From SZUA-448 sp964602475 (GTDB taxonomy: Bacteria; Bacillota; Clostridia; Lachnospirales; Lachnospiraceae): 55,133 nt of DNA. Below the pieces are notes generated by a model. That model made no database searches. It saw nothing but the letters and a program-made list of their open reading frames with translations, and was not told the origin of the DNA. This document shows positions 1 through 6,272 of the stretch, in pieces (within the stretch, counting starts at the first letter, position 1; each line of letters starts with the position of its first letter). The position numbers and the translations under genes were made by a program. The stretch is from assembly GCA_964602475.1 (NCBI GenBank), contig CAZRRN010000018.1, positions 1-55,133 on the forward strand. Reading direction: 5' to 3'.

Positions 1-420
1 TGCTTTACTGCGCAGCTGCTTCGGTGTCAGATCAGGCATCAGGGCAACAGCAGGTGAACGGTAGGTTCCCATCGCAATTAAAACCACTCCAAGTGATGCC
101 ATAAAAAGAACGATATTTTTCTGCTTGTCAGCAATTGGTATCATGGCAAGGCAAAGCACAGATACTGCTGTGCCGCCAAGAATAAAAGGCATTCTCCGTC
201 CGATTTTGGTATGAACCTTATCTGACAGGGTACCGAACAGCGGCAGCAGAAAGAGCGCCAGAATATTATCCAGCGCCATAATCGCACCGGTGAAGGTCTC
301 TCCATAATGAAAGCTGTATTTCAGGATTCGTGGTATAATCGTATCATACAGCTGCCAGAATGCACAGATTGATAAAAATGCAAACCCCATAAAAAAGATT
401 CGTTTCTGATTCAGTTTCAT
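1..420 (-). CDS. MFS transporter, GPH/SLC45-like (partial, N-terminal 140 residues)
   Basis: The frame is open from the ATG at 420 to the window edge, so only the N-terminal part is visible. It reads as a polytopic membrane protein starting MKLNQKRIFFMGFAF, with hydrophobic segments near residues 9-25, 45-62, 80-98 and 105-122. A loop between the second and third segments carries GTLSDKVHTKIGRRMPF, the MFS loop 2-3 signature (G-x-L-S-D-x-x-x-x-x-x-G-R-R). This form of the loop resembles sugar-cation symporters of the GPH/SLC45 type, so a glycoside or sugar substrate is an inference. The start codon overlaps the stop of the methyltransferase gene (ATGA), so the two are translationally coupled. 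The substrate cannot be read from the sequence. Confidence 0.8.
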   Translation of the reverse strand, partial: MKLNQKRIFFMGFAFLSICAFWQLYDTIIPRILKYSFHYGETFTGAIMALDNILALFLLPLFGTLSDKVHTKIGRRMPFILGGTAVSVLCLAMIPIADKQKNIVLFMASLGVVLIAMGTYRSPAVALMPDLTPKQLRSKA

Positions 421-1049
421 TCGCTTCTTCCCCCTGTTGTCTTTCCGGCATATTTACGCTGCAGTTTTTTTGATAATGCCGTTTTCTGTCGTTCCTGCTT
501 CCCTTTACTCTTTCTCTTCTCTGAAATGAAAACATAATATCCTTCTGTCTCTTTTACCTGAACTCCCCCGAATACCGACGTCAGTTTGTTTTTGTACCAA
601 AGAAGACGTTTTGTCACCATGATCATTCTTCCTCCGGTCTTCAGGTGACTGTAGCCCTCCTCGATAAAATGCTTTGCTACAGAAAAATCCGTATGATATG
701 GCGGATTCGAAAGAATCAACGAAAAATCCCTGTCCGGAATACCGGATAATCCGTCACTTACCAGTATACGGATATTCGGGACTCCGTTGGTCGCCGCATT
801 TTCTGCCGACAGCTGTACAGCTTCCTCCGAAATATCACACATCACGACCTGTTCAAAGCCAATCTGTTTTGCTGCCAGAATTCCAACGACTCCATACCCA
901 CAGCCAAGATCCAGCACCTTATCCTCTGCTTTAAAATCAATCTGCGACAGCATGGCCAGCGTTCCGCAATCTACCGCTGACGGAGAAAATACTGCTTCAC
1001 TTGTCTCAAGCTTCAGTTCAGTACCCTTCACGACCTTAGATATTGTCAT
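417..1049 (-). CDS. class I SAM-dependent methyltransferase, RsmC-like
   Basis: This 210-residue soluble protein is a Rossmann-fold methyltransferase. Motif I VLDLGCGYG lies at residues 45-53 and binds SAM. Motif IV NPPYHT at 115-120 is the NPPY type that methylates an exocyclic amino group of a base. The length matches the single-domain 16S rRNA guanine-N2 methyltransferases (RsmC/YbxB group) of Firmicutes, so rRNA m2G methylation is the likely reaction. The C-terminus is rich in Lys and Arg, as expected for RNA contact. The start at 1049 has a GGAG about 10 nt upstream. The stop overlaps the start of the MFS gene. The upstream leader contains a 14-bp inverted repeat and one copy of the 87-nt pseudoknot repeat. 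The exact target nucleotide is not determinable. Confidence 0.85.
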   Translation of the reverse strand: MTISKVVKGTELKLETSEAVFSPSAVDCGTLAMLSQIDFKAEDKVLDLGCGYGVVGILAAKQIGFEQVVMCDISEEAVQLSAENAATNGVPNIRILVSDGLSGIPDRDFSLILSNPPYHTDFSVAKHFIEEGYSHLKTGGRMIMVTKRLLWYKNKLTSVFGGVQVKETEGYYVFISEKRKSKGKQERQKTALSKKLQRKYAGKTTGGRSE

Positions 1050-1069
1050 CTGCTATTCTCTCCAATATA

Positions 1070-1101
1070 ATAAAATGAAATCATTTCTGATTTCATTTTA
1101 T
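1070..1101. repeat. 14-bp perfect inverted repeat upstream of the methyltransferase gene
   Basis: ATAAAATGAAATCA (1070-1083) and its exact complement (1088-1101) are separated by TTTC. It sits 8 nt upstream of the ribosome binding region of the RsmC-like gene. It is AT-rich with no adjoining T-run on the minus strand, so it does not look like an intrinsic terminator. An operator or an mRNA hairpin are both possible. In the rest of 1050-1393 I see only the 87-nt repeat and nothing recognisable in 1283-1393. Confidence 0.6.
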
Positions 1102-1190
1102 CATATATAACAGAAAAAAGCATCTCTTTTATGAATTGAAGCATTTTCGCCATCATTTCTTTTGTAAGATCCTGTTTCACGCTAATCTCT

Positions 1191-1282
1191 ATTTCTGCGC
1201 GGCTTTTTGCGCATAACAGACTTTGTGTCAAGCACCGCGCAGACACAAATCTGCGTGTGAAAGGTTCATCTTTCACACTATA
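1191..1282 (-). repeat. 87-nt pseudoknot-type repeat, copy 1
   Basis: This is one of three near-identical elements (others near 42292-42382 and 53611-53696). Plus-strand order of arms: A (CTGCGCGG, from 1195), B (TTTGTGTC), A' (CCGCGCAG), B' (GACACAAA), C (GTGTGAAAG), C' (CTTTCACAC). A pairs with A' and B with B', interleaved as in an H-type pseudoknot, while C and C' form a simple 9-bp hairpin with a 6-nt loop. On the minus strand it precedes the RsmC-like gene. A good AAAGGAG lies just before it on that strand, followed by GTG, so a 76-codon frame runs through it; I treat that frame as incidental. Confidence 0.85.
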
Positions 1283-1393
1283 TTCTCCTTTAAAATCAAC
1301 AATTTTCTTCTTTTGTTGTTATGGGCGCATACCTGTCGCCGGTTTTCTTAATCGTTCAAATCAGCCGTTCCTAAAATATACGCACACTGATCA

Positions 1394-1699
1394 TCAGCCC
1401 CGGAGCTTTCTCTCTTCAATCCATCCCAACGATTTATTTGTGTTATTCGGACCGTAGTAGTAAATTTTATAGAAGTTCGTACCGGCTGCATCTGTCTTGC
1501 GACCTTTAACCACTCCATAGCCGAGTATGCTGCCAACATGAACTCTTTCCTCCAAGTTGTACTTATACGTACCCTCATTGGAGTCCGACGGGAGGCTCTT
1601 ACCCCCGGAGACATCCTTCAGTTCTTCGTCAAATAGCGGTGCATTGCTTTCCTCTGTTAGGTTCTGTACCTGTTGTACCTGCTTGTCCTGTTCTTTCAT
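1394..1699 (-). CDS. GG-leader peptide precursor (secreted small protein or RiPP-like)
   Basis: The start at 1699 is chosen because AAAGGAG lies 7 nt upstream; a longer frame starting 24 nt earlier lacks such a site. The 101-residue product has an N-terminal hydrophilic leader ending in FDEELKDVSGG (about residues 23-33). That is the ELxxVxGG double-glycine motif recognised by C39-peptidase ABC exporters and also found on Nif11-type leaders. The remainder (about 68 residues) is Gly/Tyr-rich without Cys, ending in GWIEERKL, and could be a small beta-rich domain. No exporter, C39 peptidase or modifying enzyme is present in the window, so maturation is unproven. It sits 42 nt downstream of the STAS gene. 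The leader resembles that of the broken peptide gene at 4186-4522, so the two probably belong to one family. Confidence 0.6.
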   Translation of the reverse strand: MKEQDKQVQQVQNLTEESNAPLFDEELKDVSGGKSLPSDSNEGTYKYNLEERVHVGSILGYGVVKGRKTDAAGTNFYKIYYYGPNNTNKSLGWIEERKLRG

Positions 1700-1740
1700 G
1701 GTTTTTCTCCTTTCATCTTTCATGTAGTTGTATTATTTGA

Positions 1741-2037
1741 TTACTCCAATGCCAAAATATCCACAAAGCCCGTTACCTCAAAAACCTCCATAATGGTTTC
1801 GTTAATGTTTTTCACCGCCATTTTGCCCTGCTTATTCATCACCTTCTGTGCGGAAAGCAGCACACGCAGTCCGGCTGAAGAGATATATTCAAGGTTTGAA
1901 AAGTCCAGAGTCAGCTCCGTTGCATCTATAAAGCACGGTGTAAGCGCCGCTTCCAACTCAGGCGCGGTTGTGGTGTCCAGTCTTCCGGTAAGATTCAGCG
2001 TGTAACTCGTAGCGTTTTGTGTTGTTTCGATAGTCAT
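1741..2037 (-). CDS. STAS-domain anti-sigma factor antagonist
   Basis: This is a 98-residue single-domain STAS protein of the SpoIIAA/RsbV type. The characteristic strand-loop-helix is seen around LTLDFSNLEYISSAGLRVLL, where the serines of ISSAG correspond to the residue phosphorylated by an anti-sigma kinase. Such proteins release a sigma factor or control other partners by binding an anti-sigma factor when unphosphorylated. The start at 2037 is supported by GGAGG 8-9 nt upstream; the longer frame to 2112 lacks a good site. No cognate kinase or phosphatase gene is adjacent. Its partner could be encoded elsewhere. Confidence 0.85.
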   Translation of the reverse strand: MTIETTQNATSYTLNLTGRLDTTTAPELEAALTPCFIDATELTLDFSNLEYISSAGLRVLLSAQKVMNKQGKMAVKNINETIMEVFEVTGFVDILALE

Positions 2038-2292
2038 TGTTATTTCCTCCGTATTATGTATTTTACTTATTTCAAAATGTAATTCGTTTCGGTTATATCC
2101 CATGGTGGTCAAATTGATCTTATCCGCCTGCTTTTACATGATACCCGATACAACATAGGCGTTCAGAGAGGATAATGCCCCGCTTTGATGATATCCGAAA
2201 GCAGCATGATAAGGGTGATTGCCATGGCAAAAGCCTTATGTAAACAAAGGGACATGGAATTTCAGTCGATAAATTTCATCTGATTACCTTCC
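2038..2292 (-). other. intergenic stretch with a possible signal-peptide remnant
   Basis: No intact gene is seen. On the minus strand an ATG at 2280 preceded by AAGGA opens a 5-codon frame. Just downstream a short frame reads HKAFAMAITLIMLLS before it ends. That hydrophobic run after a Lys resembles the signal sequence of an amino-acid ABC binding protein, the component missing from the neighbouring cassette. This is suggestive only, but it fits the gene decay seen on both sides. Confidence 0.3.
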
Positions 2293-3474
2293 TTACAGTC
2301 CTACAAAGGATACCAGCATAACGCCGATGACCACCGATGCGATGCATACATACTGAGGCAGTTTGAGCATTTCCTTGAGTATAATACGTGATGCGATCAG
2401 CGTAACGATGCAGTAGGCGCTCGCCACCGGTACAGACAGCACGGCGTTTTTCCCAAGAGCAAGCAGGTAGCTTGTTGTAGCTATCACCTCTAAAAGACCA
2501 GCTCCGTAGCCGGAGGCCTTGAACGGCTTGAACGGATTATAGGGCTTTTTTGTACCTGCCAGAATAACCAGCCAAGATACAACTGATACGACCAAATAGG
2601 CGGCCGCATAAATACGGATGTAATCATAGTCGCCGATCACGGATTCCCCAGTCGCGCCAAGATTCACGCTGTCGATTGTCACCGAAACAGCATCCATCAG
2701 GCAAAACACAAGTGGGAACAGAAGCGCCAACACTCCAACTCGGTATTTTTTTTCCTGCTGACCTATTTGCACCGTGCGTTGGCTCATGCGGCTTTGAACA
2801 ATTGCCAGAGCAATAACACCTCCCACTGCCAATACCATACCGATTACGCTCGCCGGCGTAATGTAAACCGACACATCAGCATAATTCCCCGTAAGTGACG
2901 CATAGACAAGGATGATCACCACAGCAAAGCCGCTGCTTGCGTTGGAAACAGGCGTAAAAACAGACATTTCCATATACCGCGCGCCGATGTAGGAAACAAC
3001 CATCACTGCGACATAAACCACAAGGGCAATGGCAATTCGCTGCTTTTGTCCGCCGGACAGCTCCGATGGCATGGAATACGCCCTGTCCTCCAGGCTCACG
3101 GTGCGAAGCTGCTCAAGAGCTTTTGCCTCCGCTGTGACACGGGGAATCTTGAGAAGGTGTGTCGGAGCAAGGCAGAGGTTGTCCATCACGTCCATATGGG
3201 TAAAAAGATTAAAGCCTTGATAAACCATGCCCAACTTTCGGCGGATACGGTCAACATCCGTACCCCTTTTCGTAATCTCCTCACCATCAATAAAAATCTG
3301 TCCCTTATCAGGCTTTGTCAGCAGTTCAAGAGAGCGCAAAAGCACGCTTTTGCCACAACCCGAGCCGCCGATTATAGCGACCTTTTCTCCCTGCTCCACA
3401 TTCAGGTCAACGTTTTGCAGTACATTCAGAGATCCGAAGGATTTACATAAACCCTTAACTTCGATGATGCTCAT
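2293..3474 (-). pseudogene. chimera: truncated amino-acid ABC ATPase fused to N-truncated EamA/DMT membrane protein
   Basis: Residues 1-150 are a polar-amino-acid ABC ATPase: Walker A GGSGCGKS (36-43), Q-loop near YQGFNL (85-90), signature LSGGQKQRIAIA (139-150). The frame then changes family without a stop. Residues 151-393 are a very hydrophobic protein with about seven or eight membrane segments, resembling the EamA/DMT drug-metabolite transporters minus their first helix. The Walker B aspartate, D-loop and switch histidine are all missing, so the ATPase half cannot hydrolyse ATP. A deletion that joined two genes in frame near nucleotide 3024 explains this best. The N-terminal half overlaps the permease gene by 4 nt as in an intact cassette. 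The downstream part of the ATPase and the start of the EamA gene are gone. A single long frame has persisted, so the fusion may be recent or the membrane half may still be useful. Confidence 0.8.
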
Positions 3475-4148
3475 TTTCCTGTTCCCCCCTTTCCCATTTT
3501 GCGGTCAGAGAGGGCAAATAAACCGTACACGATATAGGAAAGTCCCAAATATAGCAGAATGCCAGCCACTATCATAAACAACGGCTGCATGGTGCGCGCC
3601 GAGATGTTGTTTATTACTCTTGTGAGGTCGGTGATGGTCACATAGCCCACCACGCTCGTCCATTGAATCAGGTTTACAATAGTGGATTGATAGACGGGTT
3701 TTGCGATAATCGCCGCCTGAGGAAGCGTAATAAGCCTGAATGCGGAAAATCCCGAAAATCCCAGTGTCCGTGCGGCTTCCACCTGCCCAGAATCAGTAGC
3801 ACAGAGTGCCGAACGCATCAGCTCCGCAATGTGTGCTGAAACATTCATCGCAAATGCTGCCACGGCGATATAGCTTGCGTCTAATCGGCTCTTGGCAAAC
3901 ACAACGTAATAGAGGAGCATCAATAGCAGAAGAACCGGTGAGCCGCGCAGCACAGCGATATACACACGCGCAAGAACCCGCAGCGGCTTTATTCCGCTCA
4001 TACGCATAGCACAGATCAACGCGCCCAGCAGCGTGCCAAAAACAAGAGCAAGAACTGAAATTTTTACCGTTGCCAATAGCCCTCTGAGTATTGTCAGCCA
4101 CGCGCCGTCAGCAATCAGGAGCTTTTGAATCTGATCCAATGTGCCCAT
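3471..4148 (-). CDS. polar amino-acid ABC transporter permease (HisM/GlnP type)
   Basis: This 225-residue inner-membrane permease has about five hydrophobic helices and the EAA loop at GQVEAARTLGFSGFSAFRLITLP, which docks on the ATPase. It belongs to the His/Glu/Gln/Arg/opine permease family and would form the translocation pore of an amino-acid importer. It is followed with a 4-nt overlap by the ATPase::EamA chimera, so its normal ATPase partner is broken and no binding-protein gene is intact nearby. Unless another ATPase serves it, the importer is probably inactive. It lies 37 nt downstream of the frameshifted GG-leader peptide gene. The frame itself is intact and of normal length. Confidence 0.88.
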   Translation of the reverse strand: MGTLDQIQKLLIADGAWLTILRGLLATVKISVLALVFGTLLGALICAMRMSGIKPLRVLARVYIAVLRGSPVLLLLMLLYYVVFAKSRLDASYIAVAAFAMNVSAHIAELMRSALCATDSGQVEAARTLGFSGFSAFRLITLPQAAIIAKPVYQSTIVNLIQWTSVVGYVTITDLTRVINNISARTMQPLFMIVAGILLYLGLSYIVYGLFALSDRKMGKGGTGK

Positions 4149-4185
4149 TTCTCCTCTTTTCGTTCCGTTTTATAGACTCTGATAC

Positions 4186-4522
4186 TCAGCTGTTTCGTCT
4201 GGGAGGTTGCATGATTCCCCGACGGAATGCTTCAACATGATTTATTTTCCCGTCCCTTTCTCCGCAGCCGATACAGGGTGCGTACAGTGCCTTATCCATG
4301 TGCTCGCCAAGACACATAACATTCGCTCCGCAAAATTTCAGGATATTCGGAACAGGATTCCACGTTCCGCATTTTGTGCAATACGTAAAGGCATCTAGAT
4401 CCAGATGCGGCTCGTCCCCCCCGCAACTTGTTCAAGCTGCTCGTCAGAGATGGCTTCGCTCTGCATTTCGCTTTTTCCGCTGTTTGTTCTTCTTCCTGCA
4501 TAGCTTTTTCATTGTTTTTCAT
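4186..4522 (-). pseudogene. GG-leader Cys-rich peptide precursor broken by two homopolymer frameshifts
   Basis: Translation should begin at the ATG at 4522, which has AAAGGAG 8 nt upstream. The peptide is spread over three frames. Frame 1 gives MKNNEKAMQEEEQTAEK. After a run of five A (about 4474-4478) the sense continues one frame back, from an in-frame ATG at 4466: MQSEAISDEQLEQVAGG, a classic ELxxVxGG leader. In a run of seven G (4416-4422) it shifts again. It then continues to a TGA at 4186 as a 75-residue core with CTKCG and CIGCG pairs. One extra A and one extra G restore a single reading frame of about 112 residues. The faults may be sequencing errors, real decay, or slippage-controlled expression. 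In the unrepaired second frame, translation stops at TAG six codons after the GG. Confidence 0.65.
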
Positions 4523-4666
4523 GGTTTTAACTCCTTTCTTTGAGGAACACTGCCGGCAGCTCCCATTGCAATTACCAGAGCTTGCCGTCTCGAGTTCCTT
4601 CTCGTCAAGCTTCTATTTCAGTATTTCTTCTTTTTCTGAATCTTTGTCTCCTCCGTTTTCTAACTC
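4523..4666 (-). other. possible remnant of a further GG-type Cys peptide with an amber stop
   Basis: Directly upstream of and in frame with the ATG at 4522, the minus strand reads KLDEKELETASSGNCNGSC then RQCSSKKGVKT, resembling a leader (ELET-x-SG) followed by a Cys-rich core (CxxxCxxC). A TAG at 4613-4615 separates it from a charged N-terminal part that follows a GGAGG-like sequence and lacks an ATG. It could be a decayed paralogue of the two GG-leader peptides, or chance. In the remainder of the gap 4523-5054 I see the terminator, promoter and hairpin listed separately. Confidence 0.3.
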
Positions 4667-4768
4667 ACTTCTTTACCAATGCTTTGTGTGATTTTGCTTT
4701 GCAGCTTCATGTATTCTTATTTTAGTCGAACGAAGTTCACAAAAGCGGCACACTTTTTAACGATTTCG

Positions 4769-4792
4769 AAAAAACGCCGAATTTTTTCGGCG
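4769..4792 (-). terminator. intrinsic terminator, minus strand
   Basis: Read on the minus strand, CGCCGAA and TTCGGCG (4786-4792 and 4775-4781) form a 7-bp stem with an AAAA loop, followed by six T (4774-4769). There is no minus-strand gene immediately upstream. It may block antisense transcripts coming from the DUF212 side or act as an attenuator ahead of the GG-leader peptide gene. Confidence 0.7.
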
Positions 4793-4864
4793 CTTACTTT
4801 TAATAGTCCTATAGTTCCGCTCTTAAGCATAGACAATAAAATGATTCTTTACTTGTATTTTTAC

Positions 4865-4893
4865 TTGTATTCATCAAAAAAATCGGGTATGAT
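4865..4893 (+). promoter_or_regulatory. sigma-A-type promoter of the DUF212 gene
   Basis: TTGTAT (4865-4870), a 17-bp spacer and TATGAT (4888-4893). The -35 lies in a 9-bp direct repeat of ACTTGTATT spaced by three T, so two alternative -35 boxes exist. Transcription would begin about 4899, at the left arm of the 12-bp hairpin. Confidence 0.6.
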
Positions 4894-4897
4894 AATA

Positions 4898-4938
4898 ACC
4901 GCACAGAAAGATCGCTGTCTGGAATGTTTCTGTGCGGT
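4898..4938 (+). ncRNA. 5'-terminal leader hairpin, 12-bp perfect stem
   Basis: ACCGCACAGAAA (4898-4909) pairs perfectly with TTTCTGTGCGGT (4927-4938) around a 17-nt loop. It lies right where the predicted transcript starts and about 115 nt before the DUF212 start. No T-run follows, so it is not a terminator. A 5' stability hairpin or a structured leader is likely; it matches no riboswitch I know. Confidence 0.5.
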
Positions 4939-5054
4939 ATCGTTTATCGGAATCATTCAATTAGGTATCTGTCGTTTTATTAGAATTACAACGGTTTCTA
5001 TACAATGCAAATTAAATATTTGCAGTTTTCATCCTGTACGGATTGGAGAAAACA

Positions 5055-5501
5055 ATGAAAGAACTACTGAACGATTTACTGTCCAACCGAATTTTACTGG
5101 TTTCCATGTTAAGCTGGTTTGTTGCCCAGTTTATTAAGATGATTCTGTACCTGATTATGAACCGGGAACTGAAAATCGAGCGCATGGTCGGCTCCGGCGG
5201 TATGCCAAGCTCTCATGCAGCAACTGTCTGTGCTTTGGCAACTTCATCTCTTCTGACTTACGGACTGGCTTCTTTCCAGTTTGCCGTTACTTTTATACTG
5301 ATGACAATTGTCCTTCACGATGCACGCGGAGTTCGTCTCGAAACCGGGAAACAGGCTACAATTCTGAATCGGATGATTGAAATCTATAATACAGATAATA
5401 AGATCGTTTTTCCGAAGCTTAAGGAGCTTGTCGGGCATACTCCCCTACAGGTTCTGATAGGTGCACTGCTTGGCATTATGATTGCTGTTATATTCCGCTA
5501 A
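5055..5501 (+). CDS. DUF212 / YuiD-family PAP2-like membrane protein
   Basis: The start at the ATG at 5055 is preferred because GGAGA lies 5-9 nt upstream; the longer frame begins at a TTG that overlaps this site. The 148-residue protein has three or four hydrophobic segments. It carries GSGGMPSSHAATV, which resembles the phosphatase motif (PSGH/SSHA) of PAP2 and vanadium haloperoxidases, and HDARGVRLETG downstream. This is the DUF212 family (YuiD in Bacillus), whose members are annotated as acid-phosphatase or haloperoxidase related without proven substrate. A role in lipid-phosphate turnover is inference. Its 3' end overlaps the 3' end of sigK on the other strand by 57 bp. Confidence 0.85.
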   Translation: MKELLNDLLSNRILLVSMLSWFVAQFIKMILYLIMNRELKIERMVGSGGMPSSHAATVCALATSSLLTYGLASFQFAVTFILMTIVLHDARGVRLETGKQATILNRMIEIYNTDNKIVFPKLKELVGHTPLQVLIGALLGIMIAVIFR

Positions 5502-6197
5502 ATATGCCATTTTAAGCTTCTGAAGCGCCTTCTTTTCGATCCGGCTCACATAGCTTCTGCTGATTCCGAACAACACAGCGATTTCGCGCTGGGTCAGTTC
5601 TCGGCTGCAGACTACTGAGCGGTGCGTACAGGATATACTTTGGTTCCATCCGGCTACCGGGATTCCTGCCAAAAGCTCTTTTGACTGCATTGGAATTCCA
5701 TAGCGCAGGCAAGTAATAATCCTCTCCCGTCCGGTTAACACCTTATCAAGCAGCCCTTGAAGCTTTCCGATATTTTCTTCCCGTTCCATCCGTTCTGCTA
5801 CATCCTCATCCACCGATTCAATAATATCAAGCAGATTAATTTCATTGCCCTCTTTATCACAGCCGATTGAATCATTCAGGTAGATTTCCCTAGCCTGCTT
5901 TCGGCTGCTTCGCAGCATCATCAGAAGCTCATTGTCAATACACCTTGCAGCATAGGTTGCAAGACGAATATTCTTATCAGGATTAAAGCTGTCGATTGCT
6001 TTAATCAACCCAATCGTTCCGATTGAGATCAGATCATCATTATCACGTTCTCCTGTCGCATATTTCTTTACGATATGTGCAACAAGACGGAGATTTCGCT
6101 CGATCAGCGTATCACGCGCTTCGCGGCTCCCCGCCTTGCAGAGTTCTATCATATTCTGTTCTTCCTGAACGCATAGCGGCTGCGGAAATGATTGCAC
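5445..6197 (-). CDS. sigK: RNA polymerase sporulation sigma factor SigK with a 31-residue insert in region 4
   Basis: The product is a sigma-70 family factor closest to sigma-K, the late mother-cell sporulation factor. Region 2 (RNLRLVAHIVKKY through DSFNPDKNIRLATYAARCIDNELLM, residues 34-95) and the following LNDSIGCDKEGNEINLLDI are typical. The helix-turn-helix TQREIAVLFGISRSYVSRIEKKAL (202-225) is intact. Between RYGI (165-168) and ELTQRE (200-205) there are 31 residues, where family members have about six. The insert is in frame and has no stop. The start is the GTG at 6197, with AAGGATGG about 7 nt upstream. No skin element or recombinase is present. There is no extra N-terminal pro-sequence comparable to pro-SigK. 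It lies 75 nt downstream of GH36 on the same strand. Confidence 0.85.
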   Translation of the reverse strand: MQSFPQPLCVQEEQNMIELCKAGSREARDTLIERNLRLVAHIVKKYATGERDNDDLISIGTIGLIKAIDSFNPDKNIRLATYAARCIDNELLMMLRSSRKQAREIYLNDSIGCDKEGNEINLLDIIESVDEDVAERMEREENIGKLQGLLDKVLTGRERIITCLRYGIPMQSKELLAGIPVAGWNQSISCTHRSVVCSRELTQREIAVLFGISRSYVSRIEKKALQKLKMAYLAEYNSNHNAKQCTYQNL

Positions 6198-6272
6198 CGG
6201 AATCCATCCTTACACAACGTTCATAACAATCTATGCCGGTTGGACAGTTCACGTGCTTTTCCACCCGAAAAA

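Noticed and set aside
1046..1276. 76-codon minus-strand frame between the peptide gene and the methyltransferase
   Set aside because: It runs through repeat copy 1 and the 14-bp palindrome; copy 2 of the repeat breaks the same frame. Treated as non-coding, though it has a ribosome site.
5445..6197. skin-type prophage element in sigK
   Set aside because: The sigK frame is continuous and no recombinase or phage gene lies nearby; only a 31-residue insert is seen.
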